DNA from: Spinacia oleracea
Lineage: Eukaryota > Streptophyta > Magnoliopsida > Caryophyllales > Amaranthaceae
Length of the DNA: 64,000 nucleotides
Direction: 5' to 3'
NCBI RefSeq assembly: GCF_020520425.1
Contig: NC_079491.1
Location: forward strand, 8,543,143 to 8,607,142
In this document: one piece after another, positions 10,213 to 23,541 of the stretch
Numbering within the stretch: position 1 is the stretch's first letter
Layout: the number at the start of each line of letters is the position of its first letter
The notes under the pieces: generated by a model
Seen by the model: only the letters and a program-made list of their open reading frames with translations
Told to the model about the DNA's origin: nothing
The model's database searches: none
Position numbers and translations under genes: made by a program

Positions 10213-12488
10213 GTTAGGTTAGCGGTAACGCCCCAATCCTTCGGTACCTTAATTATCGGTAATAAACCTTACTTAACTCATCATTAGCAGCGGAACTTTT
10301 CCTTAAAAATTTATACTATCCTTAAAGATTTCATAACCATAAAAATTCCTCAAAACAATTCGTATCCACAAAATCTTTGAGTTCGAACCGTGCTTAACTT
10401 AACTTCTTCCAAGAAATCAGTAATGCCTAAACTTTTCCTAGTCTGTCTAGGGTAGGAAACTCATAACATGACATGATAAACATGAAAATGAGGGAAGTTC
10501 GGATCCAAAGCGAGAGAGCAAAATTAAAATAATATTAGCGTTGGCGCCATCGTGAATGTTGCGCTTGTGAGCTTCGTTCGTGGCATCGTTAGTAAACTTG
10601 ATAATCGATATTTCGCATAACATATTCAATCAGGAAAACATAAATAACATGAGAATAAATCCCTTTAATCCCGTTCCTACACTCATTCCATTTTAACTTG
10701 ACTTGATCTTAACATATTCTTTTTAACTCATTCCTTAAAACTCTTTGCTTAAAGCCTATTGAATTCTATTACATGCAAAACCCGTAAGGTTTAGCACTTA
10801 TGGTCCAGAACCTTTGCTCTTATACCAAACTGTAACGCCCCGACCCTTCGGTACCTTAATTATCGGTAATAAACCTTACTTAACTCATCATTAGCAGCGG
10901 AATTAGGCATAATTAATCCTGGGACCTGTGGGTATGGGCCCACAAATAAAATATTCCTCAAAACAATACTTTAATTAATACAATTTTCCCAAAAATAAAT
11001 ATAATTCTTTATTCTCATAATCAAAAACCCAATAATAGGATTTCCATAATAAATAATTTCTCGTCTCAAAATCTCCATAATAAATTACCAACTCCAGTAA
11101 TAACTTTGACTTGAGCAACTCGGGCTCCTTAATCGAACCTGTGCATCATCATAAAAATAGAAAACAGTAAAACACAGGAAAATCCAAAAATGAGTGGAAA
11201 ACTCAGTAATATTACTCCAGCCCGTCAAAACGGTTTTATTTGAAAATCATTTGGCACATATCAATCATTAGCATTTGTTGTTCGGAAATAACTTAATCTT
11301 GTTATCTGGAAAACATGTGTCGGCAAGGAATCATTTCCTTTACAGCTCATTGGCAAGTACAGGCTTTGGCGGAACTTTTCTTTCATCATTCAGGGGGGAA
11401 CTGTTTCCCAACTTTAACTTTAACATGGCCTCTACCTGTAACTCGCCCATTTACTAGTTCAGTTCACTTTTCCATGCCGACAAAAGCAACATCGTCTTTC
11501 TTTTTAAAATAACTTTATAAATATTATAATTATTTCCGAACAAGGTCTTTAACATCATAACAACATGATCATAATCATAAACATATATCATATCAATTAT
11601 CACATAAAACACATAATAAACATATAATCACATAAGAGTCACACATTTCATATACGGGCATATAAACTTAAGTGCTGGACATAATATAATACTTTTATAT
11701 ACGGGCACATAAATATAATTGCTGGACATAAGTATTACATAACATATACGGACATATAAGATAAAATGCTAGACATAATAATTCCCTCATTCCAACACTC
11801 AACTCATTCCTTAATGATCGTATTACCCCTCAATAGATTTATTTCCAAAGCCCATTCAAACGCCATCTAACTTTCAAGGACTCCATAACAACTTCAAATC
11901 ATAACAGAGGATAAGAATTAATCATGTGCTTAATAATAAATTATGATTCTTTCATTAAAGGTCCACTTAAAATCATGATAATTACTATAAACCTTTACCT
12001 TGATGGAGAAAAGCCCAAAATAGTTCTTCCTTATGTAAACTCACGGTCCATTACTTTTTTTACAACACCTAGACCCACTTTCATTCACCATTTATACTTC
12101 ATTTTGGTTATCAAGAAAATCAAGGTAGCAATGGCAATGAAACCCACGCAAAACAGCAACTCACGCAACAACAGAGGCGGGTCTTCCGGCGACGACAGAA
12201 GGTGGCGCCGGGTTCATTGAGGTGGTCCGAGCGAAGGAATAAGTCGCCGGAAAAAAGTGGTGGCGGAGGTGGCGGTGCTGCGGTGGTCAAACGGAGGAGA
12301 GAGAAAAATGGTGGAAAAGCTTTAAGTTTCATCAATGGTTTATTTATTTTTCTTACTCATTTCTGAATTGGGTTTTGGTATTGCAAATTACTGAAAATTA
12401 GAAGGCTATTTATAAAGCTTTATTGACATGGTGAGTCATGAAATTGAGAAATGGTTTAGACATTTGGCTATCAAACTTCTTGCCACAC
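10213..12488 (-). mobile_element. Truncated Gypsy (chromovirus-like) LTR and leader
   Basis: On the minus strand an LTR of at least 1.65 kb (12488 to 10831) ends in GGGGCGTTACA and is followed directly by a tRNA-Met-type primer site TTTGGTATAAGAGC (10816-10829). About 530 bp of leader follow, then the last ~84 bp of a second LTR copy (10213-10296, sharing CGGTACCTTAATTATCGGTAA). The coding region and most of the 3' LTR are deleted. A TATA box (minus strand TTTATAAATAGCC, about 12405-12415) lies near the LTR start. The right end is cut by the Athila-type element. The lineage (Tekay/Del-like) is inferred from LTR style only. A minus-strand frame at 12120-12335 is R-region sequence, not a convincing gene. 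Confidence 0.65.
11650..11786. repeat. Three tandem ~46-bp units in the Gypsy LTR
   Basis: Three imperfect copies of ATATACGGGCATATAA ... TGCTGGACATAA follow one another in the LTR of the truncated Gypsy element. Confidence 0.8.
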
Positions 12489-12842
12489 TGACAGGCTAAA
12501 GTCGTGTTACCTAATCAAAAATAACCTAAGGTCCACTAGCTAGGTAGCAAGGGAAGTCAGGATCGAATCCACAGGGAAACAGGCGTTCTTTCTACTATCA
12601 ATTAATTAATCTAGACTATTGTGAACAAAGTTGGTTGATGGTTTGTATACTAAGACTACGAACGAATATTAAACAAGAATGAATCAATATATTAAGGAAT
12701 CTAGGGTATAGGTTTGCCAACAAATAATAATCCAGGACATTGAACAATCACGATAATCAACAAAGTAATTAATTAGATTAGCATGCTCTCTCAAGTCGAT
12801 ACTAATCATAGACTTAGAATTAACGGGCTCTCGCTACGTATT

Positions 12843-14938
12843 TGTTATTCGAATGGAACACTACAAGAGGGGGGGGGTGAATTGTAGTATGGAACTTGCT
12901 AGCCAATTTTGCGGAATTATAAAGAAACTTAAAGCAAGTAGGGAAACAATGCAAGAGAGATTTTACGTGGAAACTTTCTAGGCTCAGCTAGAAAGAAAAC
13001 CTCGACCCACTAGGGATTTCAACTTAAACTCTTTTCATTATAGGGCAACAACTCAGTTACAAACCTATAAGAAACTCGGGCATTACTTGAGTTCCTCTAC
13101 GAACTCAAGTTCCCAATAGTTGTTCCTCAAACAACTACGCTCTCACTAACTTCCCTAGAAGTCTCTCTTGACTCTTTTGCTTCACTCAAAGCCTATCTGC
13201 TTCTCTCTCATAGACTTCACTCAAAGTCTCCCCAAATGCAACAGGAGCTCACTCAAGTTCCTACCCCATACACATCAGGAACTCACTCAAGTTCTTGCCC
13301 AAAACTTATACAAGAATTCACTCAAACCCTTGACAAATTACCCATTAAAAGAGCTCACTCAACCCTTGAACAACTCTTAAAATATAGACATTTGATAATT
13401 GATTAAACTCTAATATGTAGAAAATGAATAATTGTAAAGGAACTTGGAACTGACAGGAACTTGGAACTGTAGGAACTGACTCTAAAAACGTGGAAAACAA
13501 AATATAATTTCTGTAAAATTATTCCACATAAACCAGACCCTTTTTGGAATGAATACGCAAGTCAGACACTCTTGAATGAATGAGAAAGCTCTCCTTTTAT
13601 AGAGGAAGAAACCTCAACCACTTTCTCCATAATCTTCTCCACTAACAACCACTAAACCCTTCAATTTAGGCATGATCCCATGACTTTAGTCAGTAGAGAA
13701 AATCATGGAGTTAGGGCTAAGCATAATCAGGTTTTCCATGATCTCCTATTATTTCTCCACTAATGTAGTTTTTCCAAAACAACGTAAAACAATGATTTTA
13801 ATTTTCTAAAACAAAACCTTTTAAATCTGATTTTAATAAAATAGAAAAATAAATTTTATTAAAATAAAATAACTAACAATCAGATTTTTATTTTACAAAA
13901 AGATTAATTATTTTTTTTTTATTAAAAATAAAATTTTAAACACATTAAACTACAAAAGATATTCAAAACAAATCCTAGAATGAATAGGACATTATTAAAA
14001 ACGAATTTTAAATAATAAATAAATATATATATGATATAAAAATCAGAATCCTAACTAAAATAAGATTTTATAAAAATTATCTTTTATTTTAAAAACATAA
14101 ATAAATAGAGTTTTACTAGGAGATAAATACTCAAAGTCAAAGGTAAATCCCTAACAACTAGGAGTGTTAAAAGCCACGTTATTGACACTTAAAATTACCT
14201 TAAAACTAGGAGTATTCTAGGAAGATAAACTGACGTTATTTCTCATAAGTTCCGACAAGTTCCTTTTGGCACCGTGTTCCTCAATTATTCAAGTTTCTAC
14301 ATACTTACATGAATCCTAGAAAATAAACTCTTATTTTCTTCTTCATGCTTCATGATGCTCCAACTCAAGAGCCTCATGTTGATAGTTCCGCCTCTGGAAC
14401 TTCTCCATGCTTGTTCCTACTCAGGAACTTTATACTCGTTGTTCCTCGTAGGATCTGCTGAGGAACTGATCTGTTTGTGTTCCTTTGAAGAACTTTGTTG
14501 CTGCTTGGATACTTGATTTATTGACTTGAACTCTTCATGTTTGTTTCTTCATCAAACCTATATTTGTTTCGTATACATATTGGAACTCAAACATAGGTTA
14601 GTCGTTTGCTAGTTGTCATCAAAACCATAAAGTCAGTGATGACAACCAATACAAGCAAGATGAAGAAAACTAAACTAATAAACAAGTATGCAGTAGTTAA
14701 GGACACAAACTCTAAGTCTAATGGTATACTTATATAATTAGACTTCTCTTCTGAAGTTCCCTTCACTTCTTGAGTTCCTTTCAGGAACTTCACTTCTTCT
14801 TGTATATATCTTCAGAAATTTCCAACTAAATGATCTTTATTGACCTTCATTACTTGTTCATGCACATCTAAACAATACACACATTAGTTAGATAATCATC
14901 ATTTGTTCATAATCATCAAAACACTATATTACTCAATA
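12843..14938 (-). repeat. LTR (3') of the coding-poor element
   Basis: Differs from its partner by very few bases: 9 versus 8 Gs in the G-run near 12870, G/A near 13587 and T/A near 13917. A TATA box (minus strand CTATAAAAGG) is at about 13594-13602. Dense in GGAAC/GTTCC words. The open frames at 13168-13380 and 14587-14793 recur in both LTRs and are not genes. Confidence 0.9.
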
Positions 14939-15775
14939 ATATTCCCCCTTTTTGATGATGACAAACAAATGATGCTTATCGCAAATTAGACATTAAAGAT
15001 GTACATTAATTCCCCCTTAATAATACAGACTGGAAACTATTGAACAAGTCATGCATAAGAGGATTTAGACTTGACTATATTAGACAATAAGCATTATACA
15101 TAATCTTCCCCCTTTTGTCATTATCGAAAAGGACATTCTTACACATATTTGCTTTAGGTAAATCATATATACATATTGCTATATGCCACAATTACCACCA
15201 TAAAGATTAAACACTTGTTAGTCCTAAAAGTCTCAAGATGCTCAATTTTCAAACTTAGGATGCATATGCTACACGAATTTCCAATTCACAATCCAAAGAT
15301 CCAACTTTAAAATTACTGAAGGAACTTGACAAATAATAAATTAAAGTCAAGCATAGATCAAATTTGAAAGTCAAAAATGGATTAAGAGAGTATGATATTG
15401 TAATATCGGGCTCAAAGAAGTATGAGAGAAATTTATGGAACAATTTGAATAGAGGGAACTTTGAGATAGATAGTGTGCTCTATAGTTAGGTTTTCAAAGT
15501 GAGGTTCTTAACAATCATTAGAGTTTATCACTTTACCTCACAATCTTGAAATTTCTTCTAAACATAACACACGTTCACCATGATATGTACCAATCAAGTT
15601 CACTTCTCTTCAACCACCAACTTTCCTTGAGAAACACACTGATAAAAGGAACTTGAACGTATTTCATCAAGTTCTTTCAATTTTTGTTTATGTTCCCCTT
15701 TCAACTGATTCCATGAGTAAACGTCTTCAGAATCATATGTCATCTAGGAAATAATAAAGATTTGATCACCCTTGT

Positions 15776-15857
15776 TTTTCTTTTTTCTTTTTTTTTTTTT
15801 TTTTTTTTTTTTCTCATTTTCATTTTTTTTTTCATCATACATTTTTTTTTTTTTTTG
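15776..15857. repeat. T-rich low-complexity tract
   Basis: Long runs of T broken by single C or A bases. Confidence 0.9.
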
Positions 15858-18800
15858 AAACAAGGGTGTCATTACACGTTGTGGCACTTTCCTAGAGTTT
15901 TTAAGTACAACAGTAAAGAGAAAATATATTCATACATACTTGAGTTCCACCACCAAATATGAATCATTTACATTTGTTCCTCCCTTATTCCCCCAGAGTT
16001 CCTTACCATTCCTCTCTTCATTTTGGAGCTTGTAAGTGTAGCTCCATCTAATGATTTCCCTCGAAATATCAATTGATAAAGTATAATAAACTTGCTTCTC
16101 ACTTCTTCCACAAACTTCCCCCTCAAAATGTATTCATCCATTTATAACTCTTTATGTATCATCAAACCATACAAATCAATGAATATTAACTTAGAGCTCG
16201 TGGGAAGTAGTATATTTGAAGTGTCGGGATATGAGTGGAATGATAATTTTGGAAATAAGGATCTTCGAAGTTATGAAATGTTAATGATAGGAATAAAGAA
16301 TACAATGTAGAGATACAATACTGGATTGTAGAGTATGATTGTACTTAGCACGGACACACAACCCAAAGGTTGTAGAATAATGCTAATGGCTCGGCACAAT
16401 AGAACACTCTTTGCGAATGTAGTATAATACACAAACCAGTCTTGTGGAAAGATGTTGTTCTTCGAATACATATGGTGTGGATAAGTGGAAGTTGGTTAAA
16501 ATATAGGTTTGTTCCCTCTGACAATATTAAGCAAGATAAAGAAATATTTTTATGGGAATCTACTTGTCTAGTTCCATCAATGTTTCTTCCATTGTTTCTT
16601 TGGCAACTTAGGATTTTCTTGTTTGATAGCATCCATATAGTTCTATTATGAGACCTCTAATACTCTTTGGGCAAGTGAGTATGCCTTTTACAGCACAAAA
16701 TATAAGTGTGACACATTTACTTTAATCATACATAATTGCCTTATCTAAATATGTATAGGAGTTCCAAATCAACAAAACTCATGGAAAAGACTATGTTATG
16801 CTCATGTCATTGCTTCATTAAGTATTGATCCTCTAAACAGTCCATGAATAGATGAAATCATAAGGAAAGTATAATCACATAATGCATTTCAAGACTTGTA
16901 CAATTAAATTAATAAGTAAACAATATAACACATTAAAACATGCTATGATATGAATAAGAGAAATGTACCTTATATAATTTTTCACCATGTGTATGATGCC
17001 TTGAGGCGATGGACTAATTTTGATGAATTTATGTTCGAGTTCCTCGAGTGCTAGTTCCATCATCTTGATGCCCTCACGTCTTGTGGAAACTTTCATTTAA
17101 ACTCGAATATTGTCAATCATTCTTCAAATGTTCCTTGACATGCTTTTTCCATTTGATCATCGTAAATATCACTCTCTATTTAATTTTTATAGAAATCAAG
17201 AGAGTGGTTGGTGTGTTCCTTCATCATGTTCATATAAACACTTATGCTCATGAAACCTTTCTGACTGGTTGTTCCTTTCAAGAACCAACCTTCTATGAGT
17301 TCCTTTGCCGATGTCATTGATAAATTGATTAAATGAATGTTGTAGTGCACACAGGAACTCGATGAATGAAACTGACAATTTCTCTAATACTAGAGCTGTA
17401 GTGGAACTTGTTGCACGATATTGATTGATCGAGTAGATCTTTGGCTTCATGAATTGGAACTTGAACCTTAGTTTGAAGTTCTTCGACATGAGCTTATGTA
17501 GTTGGCTACTGTTGCTTTTAATAGTGACATATTTTATCATTAGAAACTCGATTAATTCTACAGGAACTTGCGAGTTCAATGTTGAAATAAACTTTAACCT
17601 GTTTGCTGGGAATAGACATGTTAGTTTCAATCACAAGTAATATATTCACTTATTTCAACACACATTTTTATGTTTGTTGTAAACTCTGGATCATCTTCAA
17701 TAACCCCTAGAAATATCAAGTTATTGTTAGGAACCAAATTGTGATCCACAAAGTATGTGTTCCCTCTTTGATTCCGTTCAACTATGACATTTCTAGTTAT
17801 TACTGATGATGTAATTTATTTTTAAAATAATCTGAGTAAACATAATTTTGGAAACTCTAAACAAATGTGCATTAATTACTCGACAAAAAAATTCACAATA
17901 GAACGGGAACTTGACTTACCAACTTTTCATTTGGAACCAATCTTACCTTAATTGTCAAAAGTTATAAGTTTTCCATTGTAGGTAGCAACCGAACGATAAT
18001 AGTGAATTTTCTCTCATAGAACAATCGTTGTCGAGATATAACGAGGTGTTCCCCCTTAGTTGAAGCCACCTCATTTTTCATGTTCCAAGTAAGCTAGAAC
18101 ATGTTCCTATGGTCTTCATTCTCCATCTTGAGTTATTTTAATATGAGTAATCTGGGGAAAAATAACACTCAAGTGTAATACTTTTGTGCAAAGTTATGAT
18201 TAACAGGTTAGTCTAAAATAAATATATACTCAAACATAATAACAAAATATAATGTTCCTGGAAAATTTACTTCATGAAAGAACCATTGAAACGTATATTT
18301 TGTTCCATGGAACTTAGGTTAACAAGAATCAAGAACTTGTACATGAAAAGCTTTAATACCATAGATTTGCTATCAAATATTTCATGCCCCATTTATCAAG
18401 TTACTGTAACCTTGAGTTCGCTGATTGTTCCACTAGATCTTAAGAAGAATTCCTTTGATCAATGGAACCTGTCATTATGCATTTTATAAATATTAAATTC
18501 CAAAACAAAACCTGTAACACAAATAAGGTTAGTTTGCACAACAATTTAGGAGAAACAAGTTTATCAAAAAATATTCAACATTAATTAACACAAGTAAAAT
18601 GAGGGAACAACCTTACTAATATTTCACATGATTGAGTTCCTTTGAGATGTTCACAGTGACTTCCACTTATATAGTGCATGTGAGTTGATTCGTTGATGTG
18701 ATCCATTATATTTGGAAGGAACTTACCCGTAGGTGGAACTGGAACTAGTATACATCTTAAGTTCCAATGTTCCGAGCCTGAGTTCCTCTTCACTGTTCCA

Positions 18801-19497
18801 ACGAATCTAATGGATTTTCAACTCATTTTTTCTTGGTGTAATTCTGATGTTGTTCCTTTACTTCATACACACACTCAATCATGAGTTATAAACCTGTAAA
18901 AATAATTTTGCTTCTACTACCTTCCAAAATCATGCATTAGTAGTAAATATATTTAGGTAGCATAATTTAGAAGATTAAAGTATACAAAAATTGTATACTA
19001 ACAGACCTGTAAACAATTCATGGTCTTGGGAACCTGACATAATTTCAGTTCCTTTCTTTTTAGTAGTAGCATCTTAGAAAATGATTATTTTAAACGGCTA
19101 GATCTAAGATTTAACATGCATACATATAATAAATATTCAATATACTCATAATACATGGAAAAACCGTTCTTTGGACAATAAATGATATTACATTAAATTA
19201 TGCAGGCCAAAGAATAAAGTTCCCTTCGCAGGGAAACCAAGTTCCAACTTCCAAGGGTGGATATATACATTGTTCCTTTGTCTTGTTCCTTGAACCATTC
19301 TTATTAAGCGAATAATGCATGAATGTAAAATCAGTTTTAGAATCTGAAATTTGTCTCACAAAAACATATTTGAGAAAATCCAAAATCGATTAAACAAATT
19401 CAAAATACATTTGAATAATTTTCATAAAACGTTGTCAGGAACTTGAGTTTAAATAAATAGCGTATGCATATAAAGATATCAAAAATTAGATGTTTAC

Positions 19498-19826
19498 CTT
19501 AACTGTATCATTAAGGATCTTTTCATTGCAGCCTTTGTCTGTTCCTTGGAATGGTGCTGAAATGAGTTCCTCTATTCGAAAGTTCCTCTTCGGATTTTGA
19601 TCCTTGTTCCGATGTGTGGAGCTGATGTAATGTATTTTTATAATGTCGCACCTTTCGTGAGTTCCTAAGTATAACTCGTGGGTCAACAATGATCCAGCGA
19701 GTTCCTCAATATAGAACTTAGATTCACAGGAACTCTGACATATTAATGTGCACCTTTGTTTGTTCCTGTACCAATTTCTTTGTCGAGGGAACCCAACAGA
19801 TTTGGGTCCCTTCTTGTTAGTAGTAA
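19498..19826 (-). pseudogene. Gag-like remnant in the coding-poor element
   Basis: An open minus-strand block contains IEELAGSLLTHELYLG, nearly the same as [16 protein letters not shown] in the gag of the intact element at 47937-58243. The rest of the block does not align by eye with gag, and the zinc knuckles are missing. It has a splice acceptor-like TTAACAG before it and a donor-like GTAAAC after it. I infer a leftover of gag in a non-coding or spliced transcript. Confidence 0.6.
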
Positions 19827-20390
19827 CTGTTAAGAAAATAATCAACACAACAACTACTACCAAGATACAATATGCCTTCATATAAATGAGATTCAATATA
19901 TTCATGAAGCATATAAAATAATATTTCTTAGGCAGGGAAAAATAAGTAGGATATTTTGTTGCCTAAAAATTAAAAACTCCGAGTTCCACAGATATGCATT
20001 TTTCAAAATACGTTTCCTTGAAATAATTTTAATGTACTGAATTTTAAAAAATAAATTGAAAAATCATTTATTAAATATAGATTTTAGATTTTTCAAATTC
20101 AATTTTAAATCAAAACAAAACAGAAGTTCCATTAGAAACAATGCAAGGAACACGCAATAAATTAATGTATGCACACAAAGAAGGTCTAAAGGAATAGATA
20201 TTTACCTTAGAAGATCGCCTGTTACACCTTGACTGACTTTTATTCAACAATAAAAGTCAGATCTGCCTTGTTCCTTTGAATGGGTAGGATCGAGTTCCTT
20301 TCATCAAGTTTCTTGTAATTGTTCCTCCTTCCAGGAACTTAACTCAGCAGGGTTGCCTGCTTATCAGCGAGTTCCGGCTCTGATACCAAT

Positions 20391-22485
20391 TGTTATTCGA
20401 ATGGAACACTACAAGAGGGGGGGGTGAATTGTAGTATGGAACTTGCTAGCCAATTTTGCGGAATTATAAAGAAACTTAAAGCAAGTAGGGAAACAATGCA
20501 AGAGAGATTTTACGTGGAAACTTTCTAGGCTCAGCTAGAAAGAAAACCTCGACCCACTAGGGATTTCAACTTAAACTCTTTTCATTATAGGGCAACAACT
20601 CAGTTACAAACCTATAAGAAACTCGGGCATTACTTGAGTTCCTCTACGAACTCAAGTTCCCAATAGTTGTTCCTCAAACAACTACGCTCTCACTAACTTC
20701 CCTAGAAGTCTCTCTTGACTCTTTTGCTTCACTCAAAGCCTATCTGCTTCTCTCTCATAGACTTCACTCAAAGTCTCCCCAAATGCAACAGGAGCTCACT
20801 CAAGTTCCTACCCCATACACATCAGGAACTCACTCAAGTTCTTGCCCAAAACTTATACAAGAATTCACTCAAACCCTTGACAAATTACCCATTAAAAGAG
20901 CTCACTCAACCCTTGAACAACTCTTAAAATATAGACATTTGATAATTGATTAAACTCTAATATGTAGAAAATGAATAATTGTAAAGGAACTTGGAACTGA
21001 CAGGAACTTGGAACTGTAGGAACTGACTCTAAAAACGTGGAAAACAAAATATAATTTCTGTAAAATTATTCCACATAAACCAGACCCTTTTTGGAATGAA
21101 TACGCAAGTCAGACACTCTTGAATGAATGAGAAAACTCTCCTTTTATAGAGGAAGAAACCTCAACCACTTTCTCCATAATCTTCTCCACTAACAACCACT
21201 AAACCCTTCAATTTAGGCATGATCCCATGACTTTAGTCAGTAGAGAAAATCATGGAGTTAGGGCTAAGCATAATCAGGTTTTCCATGATCTCCTATTATT
21301 TCTCCACTAATGTAGTTTTTCCAAAACAACGTAAAACAATGATTTTAATTTTCTAAAACAAAACCTTTTAAATCTGATTTTAATAAAATAGAAAAATAAA
21401 TTTTATTAAAATAAAATAACTAACAATCAGATTTTTATTTTACAAAAAGATTAATTATTTTTTATTTATTAAAAATAAAATTTTAAACACATTAAACTAC
21501 AAAAGATATTCAAAACAAATCCTAGAATGAATAGGACATTATTAAAAACGAATTTTAAATAATAAATAAATATATATATGATATAAAAATCAGAATCCTA
21601 ACTAAAATAAGATTTTATAAAAATTATCTTTTATTTTAAAAACATAAATAAATAGAGTTTTACTAGGAGATAAATACTCAAAGTCAAAGGTAAATCCCTA
21701 ACAACTAGGAGTGTTAAAAGCCACGTTATTGACACTTAAAATTACCTTAAAACTAGGAGTATTCTAGGAAGATAAACTGACGTTATTTCTCATAAGTTCC
21801 GACAAGTTCCTTTTGGCACCGTGTTCCTCAATTATTCAAGTTTCTACATACTTACATGAATCCTAGAAAATAAACTCTTATTTTCTTCTTCATGCTTCAT
21901 GATGCTCCAACTCAAGAGCCTCATGTTGATAGTTCCGCCTCTGGAACTTCTCCATGCTTGTTCCTACTCAGGAACTTTATACTCGTTGTTCCTCGTAGGA
22001 TCTGCTGAGGAACTGATCTGTTTGTGTTCCTTTGAAGAACTTTGTTGCTGCTTGGATACTTGATTTATTGACTTGAACTCTTCATGTTTGTTTCTTCATC
22101 AAACCTATATTTGTTTCGTATACATATTGGAACTCAAACATAGGTTAGTCGTTTGCTAGTTGTCATCAAAACCATAAAGTCAGTGATGACAACCAATACA
22201 AGCAAGATGAAGAAAACTAAACTAATAAACAAGTATGCAGTAGTTAAGGACACAAACTCTAAGTCTAATGGTATACTTATATAATTAGACTTCTCTTCTG
22301 AAGTTCCCTTCACTTCTTGAGTTCCTTTCAGGAACTTCACTTCTTCTTGTATATATCTTCAGAAATTTCCAACTAAATGATCTTTATTGACCTTCATTAC
22401 TTGTTCATGCACATCTAAACAATACACACATTAGTTAGATAATCATCATTTGTTCATAATCATCAAAACACTATATTACTCAATA
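20391..22485 (-). repeat. LTR (5') of the coding-poor element
   Basis: Partner of 12843-14938. TATA box on the minus strand near 21141-21149. The primer site for initiator tRNA-Met lies at its left border (20377-20390). Confidence 0.9.
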
Positions 22486-23011
22486 GTATTAACTCTAATT
22501 CTACCTATTGACACAAGCCTAAACATCAAATTGCATCTCTCGAATCTTAATTTGATATTGCATAACTACCACAATTAAACCTGCGCAAATCTAATTGTAT
22601 AGTGAAATAAACCAATCAATAGAAATCAATTACAATCCAACAATCATAATCATTCAATCATCCCTTCATATTATTCATGGATCCCCAACCCTAGAAATTA
22701 GACTACTCAAGCATGTTGACAATTAACAAAGCAATAATCATAATTGAAAGCATTATTGAAGCAAGACAATGAATTGAAATAAGAATTAATACCTATTTGA
22801 AGAACAAGGGAATTGAAAGCTTGAATTTTTATTGAGAATTAAACTAAGTGTTTTTGCATAAACTAGAGAGAAAATTAGGCTACGGAAATAATACTAAGCT
22901 TCAATACTAGAAAAATAATGTGTCCTCTAAAAACAATTAAGGCGTGCTTATATAGTTTGCCCAAAATAAAGCCCAAAAAACGGAAAGAAAACTCGCGCAT
23001 AAGTGCTGGGG

Positions 23012-23175
23012 GTTGGCGTCGCCCGATCGGGCGTCGCTTCGCCCGATCGGGCGATCCACTCGATAGTCGGCCCGATAGGGCCAAAATCCGCCCGATCGGG
23101 CGGTTTGTGAACTCTCCATACAGCCTCCAGATTGACCGCCCGATCCGGATCGGGCGAGCTGCGCCCGATCGGGCG
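23012..23175. repeat. CGCCCGATCGGGCG palindrome cluster, 3' Athila LTR
   Basis: Several copies of the perfect palindrome CGCCCGATCGGGCG or shorter versions, plus one extended form CGCCCGATCCGGATCGGGCG. One copy is mutated to CGATAGGG. Frames on both strands rich in Arg, Pro, Ile, Gly and Asp come from the palindromes and are not genes. Confidence 0.88.
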
Positions 23176-23541
23176 CGCGTTGATGATTCCATATTGCTTA
23201 TAATTCCGCCCGATGGTTGCATTTCGCCCACAGCTTCCAGGGCGATTTGCAATCTTCAATGTAGCTCGCCCATATCACTTAGTCTAACTCCCGGGGCTCA
23301 ACCATAAGCATCCAAGGCTCCCGAAAGTCGACGATGGAGGTCCCGAACTTTTCGGACTCATATAGTGGCCTAGATCAACAATGAAACGGGTCTAAAACGA
23401 CCAATTTCTCATAATCAAACCTGAAACTCAAGGCACACTCAATAACACACATTAGTACTAGAAACGGCTCCTAAGAGCACGTTTGAAACATAAAAGCACT
23501 AAGGGACGGGGGTAAAAATACTATATAAAACATGCATATCA

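Larger units (their letters stand above)
14939..20390 (-). other. Interior of the coding-poor element
   Basis: No complete gene. On the minus strand, GGAAC-rich blocks bounded by splice-like signals alternate with AT-rich blocks. Examples are 20206-20390 (followed by GTAAATATC), 19498-19826 (preceded by TTAACAG, followed by GTAAACATC) and 19007-19072 (preceded by TCTAAG, followed by GTCTGT). The first ~110 bases after the primer site align with the gag start region of the element at 47937, but the gag ATG frame is lost. A T-rich tract fills 15776-15857. Confidence 0.6.
12843..22485 (-). mobile_element. Coding-poor LTR retrotransposon (LARD-like, Sirevirus-related)
   Basis: LTRs at 12843-14938 and 20391-22485 (2096 and 2095 bp, nearly identical) are flanked by a perfect 5-bp duplication GTATT (12838-12842, 22486-22490). 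On the minus strand a primer site TTGGTATCAGAGCC adjoins the LTR at 20377-20390 and a polypurine tract AAAAAGGGGGAATAT adjoins the other LTR near 14939-14955. Both signals and the C-run before the LTR end match the Sirevirus-like element at 47937-58243. The 5.4-kb interior has no protease, integrase or reverse transcriptase, only a short gag-like remnant, so it must borrow enzymes from a relative. LTR ends in element orientation are TA...CA instead of TG...CA. Confidence 0.87.
12489..23541 (-). repeat. Athila 3' LTR, split by an inserted element
   Basis: Halves at 12489-12842 and 22491-23541 align with the 5' LTR at 43780-45188. The small differences include a 4-bp TA-repeat length change near 12690/43978 and a broken CGATCGGG palindrome (CGATAGGG) near 23072. 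A TATA-like TTATATAG on the minus strand lies near 22948-22955. The polypurine tract follows at 23542-23553. Confidence 0.88.

Noticed and set aside
12120..12335. Minus-strand frame of 71 codons starting MMKLKAFPPFF
   Set aside because: Lies in the R/U5-like part of a truncated Gypsy LTR, rich in proline and cysteine runs from CCG repeats; no family match.
13168..14793. Small frames at 13168-13380 and 14587-14793, repeated at 20715-20927 and 22134-22340
   Set aside because: LTR sequence duplicated by the retrotransposon life cycle, not a gene pair.
17196..17630. 144-codon minus-strand frame inside the coding-poor element
   Set aside because: No recognisable gag or pol motif; overlaps splice-like borders and AT-rich stretches, so I left it as part of the interior.
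22875..23307. Open frames of 100-130 codons on both strands (also at 44522-44954 and 26818-27416)
   Set aside because: They arise from the CGCCCGATCGGGCG palindromes, which read as PIGR/PDRA on either strand; present in both LTRs and not conserved as protein.
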